Positions 1-5,626 of a DNA stretch of 5,626 nt are shown in pieces. How positions within the stretch are numbered: position 1 is the first letter of the stretch; every line of letters starts with the position of its first letter. This stretch comes from Chitinophagaceae bacterium UBA4412 (GTDB lineage Bacteria; Bacteroidota; Bacteroidia; Chitinophagales; Chitinophagaceae). The position numbers and the translations under genes are program-made. Under the pieces are notes generated by a model. The model had not been told where the DNA came from. It was given only the letters and a program-made list of their open reading frames with translations, and did not search any database. The stretch lies in the NCBI GenBank assembly GCA_002400445.1, contig DGQO01000138.1:558-6183 (forward strand). The letters are read 5' to 3'.

Positions 1-96
1 AATCTATCCGTAGATTGGCAGCCTTCTTTTGAGTTTGGCGATGGCGCTGGCTTCAGCGGAAACTGGGGCGGTATTTCCATCCGCTACGTTTTGTAA
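1..96 (+). CDS. C-terminal end of a probable outer-membrane beta-barrel protein (5' truncated by window)
   Basis: Reading frame 1 is open from the first base and ends with TAA at 94-96, giving 31 residues. The tail has a WQPSFEFG stretch, a Gly/aromatic-rich segment and an ending WGGISIRYVL. Alternating hydrophobic/polar residues with Gly and Tyr at the very end resemble the last beta-strands of Bacteroidota opacity-like or OmpA-like barrels, where the final strand carries the outer-membrane insertion signal. Such proteins usually end in an aromatic residue; this one ends in Val-Leu, with Tyr three from the end. A strong terminator starts 18 bases past the stop, so this is the last gene of its transcript. 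The family call rests on a short tail only. Confidence 0.55.
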   Translation, partial: NLSVDWQPSFEFGDGAGFSGNWGGISIRYVL

Positions 97-113
97 ACAT
101 TAGCTTACTGAAT

Positions 114-146
114 AAAAAGCCTGCATTGATTTGCGGGCTTTTTTTT
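114..146 (+). terminator. Intrinsic terminator after the beta-barrel gene
   Basis: A 9-bp stem with one G-U pair (AAGCCTGCA at 117-125 against TGCGGGCTT at 132-140) encloses a 6-base loop. It is extended by three A-T pairs (114-116 with 141-143) and runs into an unbroken T tract to 146. The A run before and T run after could also work in the opposite direction, but no minus-strand gene is seen to need it. Confidence 0.9.
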
Positions 147-185
147 GTTTTTATTTCTTTAATCTGATGCCTATAGCCATTTTTT

Positions 186-231
186 ACCGCTGATGATTAT
201 CACTGATTCTATTGATACCCATCATCACGGT
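186..231. repeat. Large imperfect palindrome, likely structured or repetitive intergenic element
   Basis: The outer arms ACCG (186-189) and CGGT (228-231) pair. After a single bulged C at 190, TGATGATTATCA (191-202) pairs with TGATA (213-217) and ATCATCA (221-227), the two right-hand pieces being split by a CCC bulge (218-220). The total is 16 Watson-Crick pairs around a 10-base loop (203-212). No T tract follows, and the T run lies on the 5' side (180-185), so it is not an intrinsic terminator on either strand. It sits 40 bases beyond the upstream terminator, outside either coding unit. It could be an interspersed palindromic repeat, a structured RNA or a protein-binding site; the sequence alone does not decide. 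Confidence 0.6.
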
Positions 232-304
232 GCAATGTATTTATGAGATAATTTTAAGGTACCCAAATCCTGTGAACTACATTTTGCAGCACCTGTTTAT
301 CTTA

Positions 305-323
305 AATAATCACCCGGATTATT
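305..323. repeat. Short AT-rich inverted repeat
   Basis: AATAATC (305-311) and GATTATT (317-323) are exact reverse complements with a 5-base spacer. The size suits a dimeric operator or a weak hairpin. No T tract follows on either strand. In AT-rich intergenic DNA such a 7-bp repeat can arise by chance, so no function is assigned. Confidence 0.3.
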
Positions 324-430
324 AAAATCTAATTCTGCGAAGAACGCAAGAAGCCCCTCACTTCCCGCTTGTTTTTACGAATTCCCCGAAGGAGAGACTA
401 CCATTTAAATAAGCACTAAAGCCCCGGGAA

Positions 431-802
431 ATGAAAAACTTATTAAAGTTCATTTTTACTTTGCTGCTTGTGCCATTTTTTATAAAAAGCTATGGAGAGC
501 AATATAACGGCACCAGTTGTTTAAATTCTTCTCGCCAGGCTATAACGATCAGCAATTCCCAGGATAGCATTCACTACAAACTGATACCAGGCTTATCTAA
601 TACCTACGGCTATGATATTTTTATCGGGCTTCGTAAAATCATTCATCAACCATCTATTCCGGGTATATCGGGCAGCAAGGGATTTGCCAGGAGGCTTGAT
701 GCTGTTAAAGTAGCCAGGCTGGTGGCAGAAAAGCTTCGGCATGGTATAATGCCTCCGGCAGTTACCCAAGAGGAAATGCAGGCGCTTGGTGTAAAACTCT
801 AA
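431..802 (+). CDS. Small exported DUF4907-domain protein
   Basis: A 123-residue protein. Residues 1-22 form a probable Sec signal peptide (Lys-3 and Lys-6, then a hydrophobic core to about residue 18, cleavage near the SYG at 20-22). No lipobox is seen, although a single Cys lies at 30. Residues 59-123 match the DUF4907 pattern as I know it: YGYDIF start, IHQPSIPG at 71-78, GSKGF at 81-85, a helical DAVKVARLVAEKL stretch, then MPPAVT at 107-112. The function of DUF4907 is unknown. The ATG at 431 is the only good start because an in-frame TAA lies at 410-412; no Shine-Dalgarno is nearby, which is normal for Bacteroidota. The large kelch/NHL gene follows after 92 bases with no terminator between, so the two are probably co-transcribed. 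I recall DUF4907 genes often standing next to kelch-repeat genes in this phylum, which suggests a partner role. Confidence 0.85.
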   Translation: MKNLLKFIFTLLLVPFFIKSYGEQYNGTSCLNSSRQAITISNSQDSIHYKLIPGLSNTYGYDIFIGLRKIIHQPSIPGISGSKGFARRLDAVKVARLVAEKLRHGIMPPAVTQEEMQALGVKL

Positions 803-894
803 CCCAACAGCAGTTACTAAGCGCAACAGGAATCCTTGTGTGCATCTCCCTTTTTTGATAAACAACTTTAAGTATCAACGGAAAATTTTAGGTT

Positions 895-3800
895 ATGAAA
901 ATAATTAAACTATTCCTTGTTTTGATGAGTGTTTTCATCAGCGCAATGGCCCAGGATACCTGGGTGCAAAAAGCAAGTTTTGGTGGAGGCGAACGCTATG
1001 CAACATTCCATTTCAGCATTGGAGTAAAAGGCTATGTGGGCACGGGAGCTGATAATGCCAATACACCGTACGCTGACTTTTGGGAATTTGATCCTGCAAC
1101 CAATGTGTGGACCCAAAAGGCAAATTTTGGACCTGGGGTGAGGATGTATGGTATTGGATTTAGTGTGGGTGATAAAGGATATGCAGGTACGGGGGTCGTG
1201 GCTAGTTACAACTGGAGGCAGGATATGTGGGCTTACGATCCTGCCATAAATAGCTGGACACAAGTTTCCGATTTTGCCGGGGGCTTGCGGGGTACACTTA
1301 TTGCATTCAGCATTGGAAATAAGGCTTATGTTGGATCCGGCGAATATCGCTCGAGCCCCTGGGTTTCATCCACTTACTGCAATGATTTTTATGAGTACAG
1401 CCCGGCTACAGATAGCTGGGTTCGCAAGGCGGACATACCAACACAGGGCCGGGCCCATGGGCCTGTAGCAGTCGCTATTGGTAACAAAGGATATGTTGGA
1501 CTGGGTTGTTATTACTATGACAACCGCTTGAATGACTGGTGGGAATATGACCCTTCTTTAGATAACTGGAATCAAAAGGCAAGTATACCCACCGTGGGTA
1601 GGGTTCAATCCATGGCGCTAAGTATTGGCAATAAAGCCTATGTAGGCTTGGGAACGGGAGAAGGAAACAGGATGCTCAATGATTTATGGGAATACAACCC
1701 TCTTACCGACAGTTGGACCCAGAAAAATAACCCGCCAGGAGATGGAAGAACTGTGAGCGCTTCTTTTACCATTGGAAACAGAGGCTACCTGGGCTTGGGC
1801 AGTTATTATACAACCTATAGTGACTTTTGGGAATATGCTCCCGAAGCAACTCCTCCGGTGCCGCATCCATTCGTACAATTCGATCCATTATTGGTTACTA
1901 CCATTGCTGGCAATGGCGAAGCAGGTTTTCAAGATGGGTTATCTAGTACTTCACAATTTAATTATCCCAATGCAGTTGCTGCCGATGAAGCAGGTAATGT
2001 TTATGTGGCCGATCGGCTCAATCATTGTATTCGAAAAATTACCCCTGACGGTTTTGTTAGCACTTTTGCAGGCAGTACTGTTGCAGGATTTGCAGATGGA
2101 ATGGGCACCAGCGCACAATTCAACAATCCCTGGGATATTGCGTTTGATAAACAAGGCAATCTTTATGTAGCTGATGCATCTAATAACTGTATCCGGAAGA
2201 TTACAGCAGATGCAATGGTTTCTACTATTTCACGAAATGCTGTCCCCATACCCATTGATCATCCTCAAAGTATTACCGTGGATGCTGCCGGCAACATATT
2301 CGTTGCTGAATACGACAATAATTTGATTAAAAAATATGGCACTGATGGTTCCATCACTCTTTTTGCCGGAAGTGGCATTGCAGGCACAGCAGATGGTAGA
2401 GGAGCTGCAGCCTCATTTTTTGAAATAAATGATCTGGCCTTTGATGCAGCCGGTAACTTGTTTGTTACAGAATTGTATGGCCCGCTGCGTAAAATCACAG
2501 TGTCTGCTGATGTAACTACTATCTGGATGTCTGACCATCGTTTCAATACTTTCCAGAATGGCTTAGCGATAGATAGTTGTGGGAGAATTTACATATCCAT
2601 TCTACTCGGCGGAAGTACAAATGGTATTTTCAAAACTTCGGAGAATGGAGTAGGTGAGCTGGTATCTGGTATGCAGAGAGGTTACCAGGATGGCATGACA
2701 GACATGGCGCTCTTTAATTTCCCGGGTGGACTCGCATTTGACAAGTCAGGCAATCTTTTTGTTGCCGATGTGTTCAACCAACGTATCAGAAAATACAGTG
2801 CGCCACGGTTATTGCTGACTACAGAGGCAGGTTCTACTTCACAGGGTGTGTTGTTTACGGTAAGTGCTAAAGACCTTTCCGCTGAAGCAACTGTAGTTGC
2901 ACCCGATGGCTGTGAAATTTCTTTTGATCAGTCATACGGTTTTGAACCCGCCCTTGTTATTCCAGCTACCGATGGCTTCATTAAAGATGCCCGCTTGTTC
3001 ATTCGGCTTAAAGGAACAATAGGTGCCGGAAATTACAATGGAGATATCAGGCTGACAGCGGATGGTGCGATCAGCAAACTATTGCGGGTATCCGGCGTTG
3101 TTACGGATGTGATGCCCCCAAATGTACAATGCGTACCGGCGCAGGTTTTGTGCTTTGATGCCAGTAACCATTACAGTATTCCGCCAGTTGTGGCATCAGA
3201 TATTTCTGGTATAAAAAGTTACTCATTTATTGTGCAGGGTGCAACCCATTTTTCAGGTAACCTGCCAGACGCAAGTGGAACGTATAACCCAGGTACAAGT
3301 ATGATCACCTGGAAGGTTACAGACAATGCAGGCAATATTACCACTTGCAGCACAAGCGTGAGAATCAATGCGCCCATGAGCCTCAGTATTCCCAACACAT
3401 GGCCACTACCCATATTTGGAAAAATAAATACAATTTACAAAGGCTTTGGCCCTGCAAATGCATTGCTGCTGGCCGTTGCAAATGGCGGCACCCGTATGCC
3501 AACGACGGGCTACAAGTACGCATGGTCCAATGGAGCAACTACACCGTTTATAAATGTTTCTCCAAATGCTGCAGGGATGTATGAGTACAGCGTAACTGTT
3601 ACAGATTCTCTGGGATGCATTATTACGGCTTCAAAAACCATCGAGGTAATAGATGTAAGATGCGGTCCGAAAAACAATGAAGTATTGGTGTGCTGGTCTG
3701 GCAAACACCAGAACTGCTACAGCCAAACCCAGGCATTCATTGCTCTTTTGCTTGGAGCAAAACCAGGTCCGTGTAATTCAGGAGCTGCCGCATCTGCTGG

Positions 3801-4089
3801 CAGAATAAATCACTCCATTCAGGAAGTGCCCACTTCTTTGAATCCGGAAGTAAATGTGTATCCTAATCCTAACAATGGAACATTTACAGTGCAGTTGAAT
3901 GAATTTATCCCAACAGAAATCAGGGTGGCAGACCAAAATGGTAGGATAGTGTTACGGCAAGCCGTGAACACGATGAATAAATCACAATCCTTAACCATCC
4001 ATCTTGGACTGGTTGCAAACGGAATCTATACCGTTCAGGCAATAAATAGAACCACTGTAATCACTTCAAAAATCATCGTACAGAGGTGA
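895..4089 (+). CDS. Secreted multidomain kelch + NHL double-propeller protein with T9SS sorting domain
   Basis: A 1064-residue protein. Signal peptide at 1-19/20 (MKIIK, hydrophobic core, AMA|Q). Six kelch repeats at about 23-314 show GYVGTG-type turns and closing Trp residues at 23, 72, 121, 175, 225 and 274, consistent with a six-bladed propeller. Residues 334-637 hold about six NHL-type repeats (AGNVYVAD, CIRKI, AGFxDG linkers; the fifth is degenerate), a second propeller. Then come a T9SS-associated Ig-like module (about 638-738), an HYR-like module (740-827, ending VTDNAGNITTC), a PKD-like segment (828-922, YAWSNGAT, YSVTVTDSLGC) and a four-Cys segment (Cys923, 933, 941, 960). The last 80 residues, from VYPNPNNGTF, are a type A T9SS sorting domain. 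This predicts export by Sec, outer-membrane passage by T9SS and surface attachment or release. No catalytic residues are evident, so binding or scaffolding is more likely than enzyme activity; the ligand is unknown. No Shine-Dalgarno is seen. Confidence 0.9.
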   Translation: MKIIKLFLVLMSVFISAMAQDTWVQKASFGGGERYATFHFSIGVKGYVGTGADNANTPYADFWEFDPATNVWTQKANFGPGVRMYGIGFSVGDKGYAGTGVVASYNWRQDMWAYDPAINSWTQVSDFAGGLRGTLIAFSIGNKAYVGSGEYRSSPWVSSTYCNDFYEYSPATDSWVRKADIPTQGRAHGPVAVAIGNKGYVGLGCYYYDNRLNDWWEYDPSLDNWNQKASIPTVGRVQSMALSIGNKAYVGLGTGEGNRMLNDLWEYNPLTDSWTQKNNPPGDGRTVSASFTIGNRGYLGLGSYYTTYSDFWEYAPEATPPVPHPFVQFDPLLVTTIAGNGEAGFQDGLSSTSQFNYPNAVAADEAGNVYVADRLNHCIRKITPDGFVSTFAGSTVAGFADGMGTSAQFNNPWDIAFDKQGNLYVADASNNCIRKITADAMVSTISRNAVPIPIDHPQSITVDAAGNIFVAEYDNNLIKKYGTDGSITLFAGSGIAGTADGRGAAASFFEINDLAFDAAGNLFVTELYGPLRKITVSADVTTIWMSDHRFNTFQNGLAIDSCGRIYISILLGGSTNGIFKTSENGVGELVSGMQRGYQDGMTDMALFNFPGGLAFDKSGNLFVADVFNQRIRKYSAPRLLLTTEAGSTSQGVLFTVSAKDLSAEATVVAPDGCEISFDQSYGFEPALVIPATDGFIKDARLFIRLKGTIGAGNYNGDIRLTADGAISKLLRVSGVVTDVMPPNVQCVPAQVLCFDASNHYSIPPVVASDISGIKSYSFIVQGATHFSGNLPDASGTYNPGTSMITWKVTDNAGNITTCSTSVRINAPMSLSIPNTWPLPIFGKINTIYKGFGPANALLLAVANGGTRMPTTGYKYAWSNGATTPFINVSPNAAGMYEYSVTVTDSLGCIITASKTIEVIDVRCGPKNNEVLVCWSGKHQNCYSQTQAFIALLLGAKPGPCNSGAAASAGRINHSIQEVPTSLNPEVNVYPNPNNGTFTVQLNEFIPTEIRVADQNGRIVLRQAVNTMNKSQSLTIHLGLVANGIYTVQAINRTTVITSKIIVQR

Positions 4090-4108
4090 TCGGATAAATA
4101 TCAAAACG

Positions 4109-4146
4109 AGGGTCGCTTCGGCATAAAGCTGAGGCGACTTTTGTTT
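4109..4146 (+). terminator. Intrinsic terminator after the kelch/NHL gene
   Basis: An 11-bp stem with two G-U pairs (4112-4122 against 4128-4138) and a 5-base ATAAA loop is followed by TTTTGTTT at 4139-4146. It begins about 20 bases after the TGA and closes the DUF4907-kelch/NHL unit, separating it from the GtrA-family gene. Confidence 0.85.
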
Positions 4147-4218
4147 AATAACCCAGCCGGTTTCTGCCATAAAATTCCCTGGTTTTCTTTGCCCTGCTCC
4201 AATAATTGCTGAATCCCT

Positions 4219-4226
4219 TAGTTTTG
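4219..4226 (+). promoter_or_regulatory. Bacteroidota -7 promoter element for the GtrA-family gene
   Basis: TAGTTTTG is an exact match to TAnnTTTG, the -7 box of the Bacteroidota primary sigma factor. It ends 11 bases before the ATG at 4238, which would leave a leader of only a few bases. The nearest upstream TTTG (4188-4191) is 27 bases away instead of the usual 19-21, so the -33 element is poor or absent. Its place downstream of a terminator and directly before a gene supports it. Confidence 0.5.
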
Positions 4227-4237
4227 CGCCTACCCGA

Positions 4238-4741
4238 ATGCGAAAATTCATCACTGATATTATTGATTTTTTCTACCCGATGTTTCGAAAGTTTATGCCC
4301 TTACAAACTTTCAGGTATGCGGCCTGTGGCGGAGGCAATGCCCTGTTTGGGTTGATTACTTACATTGTATCCTATAGGTTTATTTTCAGGGAGCAGGTGC
4401 TACAACTGGGCTTTTTTGCTTTTGAACCTCATAGTGCAGCTCTTTTTATTTCGTCTGGTATCACCTTCGTGCTGGGGTTTGTGCTTAACCGTTATGTGGT
4501 ATTCACCGCTTCCAATCTTCGGGGGCGTATACAACTCTTCAGGTATTTTCTCTCCTTCTCTTTTAACCTGGTCATCAACTATTTTATGCTAAAACTGCTG
4601 GTGGAAGTCCTTCACTGGGAGGCTGTGCTTAGCCAGGTTTTCACCATCTCGCTGGTCATTGTGATAAGCTATTTCACACAGCATCATTTCACCTTTAAGG
4701 TAAAAAAGGATGGTGCTGCTGAATTTACTGAATTGGAATAA
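4238..4741 (+). CDS. GtrA-family four-helix membrane protein
   Basis: A 167-residue protein with four predicted membrane helices at about 27-49, 66-88, 100-124 and 129-146. Family-like motifs are the Gly-rich start of helix 1 (FRYAACGGGNALFG, 25-38), NRYVVF after helix 2 (84-89) and the terminal YFTQHHFTFK (145-154). GtrA-family proteins are small membrane proteins linked to lipid-carried sugars in cell-envelope polysaccharide synthesis, as with GtrA and bactoprenol-glucose in O-antigen glucosylation. The substrate here is unknown and no glycosyltransferase gene is adjacent. Met15 and Met20 are possible later starts. The first ATG is preferred because the stretch IIDFFYPMFRKFMPLQ, as I recall, is conserved in Bacteroidota homologues. 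The gene appears to be a single-gene transcript between a terminator and the dnaK promoter region. Confidence 0.88.
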   Translation: MRKFITDIIDFFYPMFRKFMPLQTFRYAACGGGNALFGLITYIVSYRFIFREQVLQLGFFAFEPHSAALFISSGITFVLGFVLNRYVVFTASNLRGRIQLFRYFLSFSFNLVINYFMLKLLVEVLHWEAVLSQVFTISLVIVISYFTQHHFTFKVKKDGAAEFTELE

Positions 4742-4780
4742 TTTTCAGTTATACCCTTATATCAGGAATTGCCTTTGCCC

Positions 4781-4850
4781 ACTGGTGCGCTGAAGACGAA
4801 CGGAGCGTCGCCACTGCAGTTTCAGCAGGGCACAGTTGCTGGTAACCCAG
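4781..4850. repeat. Bulged multi-stem palindromic element between the GtrA-family gene and dnaK
   Basis: A long-range stem pairs ACT-(G)-GTGC-GCTGAA (4781-4794) with TTCAGC-(AGG)-GCAC-AGT (4821-4836), 13 pairs with a 1-base bulge on the left and a 3-base bulge on the right. Inside it, directly stacked on the stem, is a second hairpin GACG (4795-4798)/CGTC (4806-4809) with a 7-base loop, then an 11-base unpaired stretch. A small CTGG/CCAG hairpin (4839-4850) follows. No T tract is present, so it is a poor terminator, yet it is the only structure after the GtrA-family stop codon. It may be an interspersed intergenic repeat or a structured RNA. Confidence 0.55.
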
Positions 4851-4900
4851 AAATTGGAACTATCCGCCGGTTAAACTGTCATTTTTGCACACATATCCCC

Positions 4901-5626
<726 letters not shown>

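Larger units (their letters stand above)
147..430. other. Intergenic region before the DUF4907 gene; no gene seen
   Basis: About 280 bases with no supported coding sequence and no tRNA-like or rRNA-like sequence. It holds a large imperfect palindrome at 186-231 and a small AT-rich inverted repeat at 305-323. Two weak matches to the Bacteroidota -7 box (TAnnTTTG) occur: TAATTTTA at 249-256, and TACATTTTG at 278-286, which has one extra base in the box. The second has a TTTA 21 bases upstream at 253-256, so it could be a weak -33/-7 pair. Neither is strong enough to call as the promoter. An AAGGAG string near 389-394 lies about 36 bases before the ATG, too far to be its ribosome-binding site. 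Confidence 0.6.

Noticed and set aside
399..406. TACCATTT as a -7 box for the DUF4907 gene
   Set aside because: It has an extra base relative to TAnnTTTG and only a TTTT 22 bases upstream, too weak to call.
593..865. 90-residue minus-strand frame
   Set aside because: Antisense to the conserved DUF4907 domain; its own product has no recognisable features.
955..1836. Roughly 150-base periodic similarity that could be read as a DNA repeat array
   Set aside because: The period is the kelch protein repeat (closing Trp every 49-54 residues); DNA copies are diverged and there is no CRISPR-like repeat/spacer structure.
1772..2170. 132-residue plus-strand frame inside the kelch/NHL gene
   Set aside because: Out-of-frame overlap with a continuous coding frame with clear kelch and NHL repeats; no sign of a frameshift.
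4066..4254. 62-residue minus-strand frame across the gap between the kelch/NHL and GtrA-family genes
   Set aside because: It spans the terminator hairpin and the GtrA-family promoter and start, and shows no conserved motif.
4365..4592. 75-residue plus-strand frame within the GtrA-family gene
   Set aside because: An alternative frame of a gene with four well-formed membrane helices; its hydrophobicity is a by-product of T-rich codons.

Overview
The window looks like chromosomal DNA from a member of the Bacteroidota, most likely the Chitinophagia/Chitinophagaceae. The evidence is a type IX secretion (T9SS) C-terminal sorting domain, a DUF4907 protein, the Bacteroidota-type N-terminus of a GtrA-family protein, a TAnnTTTG promoter element, and little use of Shine-Dalgarno sequences. 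All supported genes lie on the + strand. The family-level placement is an inference from gene content.

Layout. Positions 1-96 hold the last 31 codons of a probable outer-membrane beta-barrel protein, closed by a strong intrinsic terminator (114-146). A gene-free stretch follows (147-430) and contains a large imperfect palindrome (186-231). Next comes a probable two-gene unit: a small exported DUF4907 protein (431-802) and a 1064-residue secreted protein (895-4089). The large protein is built from a six-repeat kelch propeller, an NHL propeller, Ig-like, HYR-like and PKD-like modules, a four-cysteine segment and a T9SS sorting tail. A hairpin terminator (4109-4146) closes the unit.

A four-helix GtrA-family membrane protein (4238-4741) follows, with a consensus Bacteroidota -7 element directly upstream. 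The gap after it (4742-4946) carries a bulged, multi-stem palindromic element (4781-4850) and a sigma-54-like -24/-12 motif (4901-4917) ahead of dnaK. dnaK (4947 to the window end) is cut by the window boundary after about 226 codons.

The genes do not form one pathway. The DUF4907 and kelch/NHL genes plausibly act together at the cell surface or outside the cell. GtrA-family proteins usually assist flipping or transfer of lipid-linked sugars. dnaK is a housekeeping chaperone. The least explained items are the two intergenic palindromic elements, the double-propeller secreted protein with its DUF4907 partner, and the possible sigma-54-type control of dnaK. I see no CRISPR array, tRNA, rRNA, transposase or phage gene.
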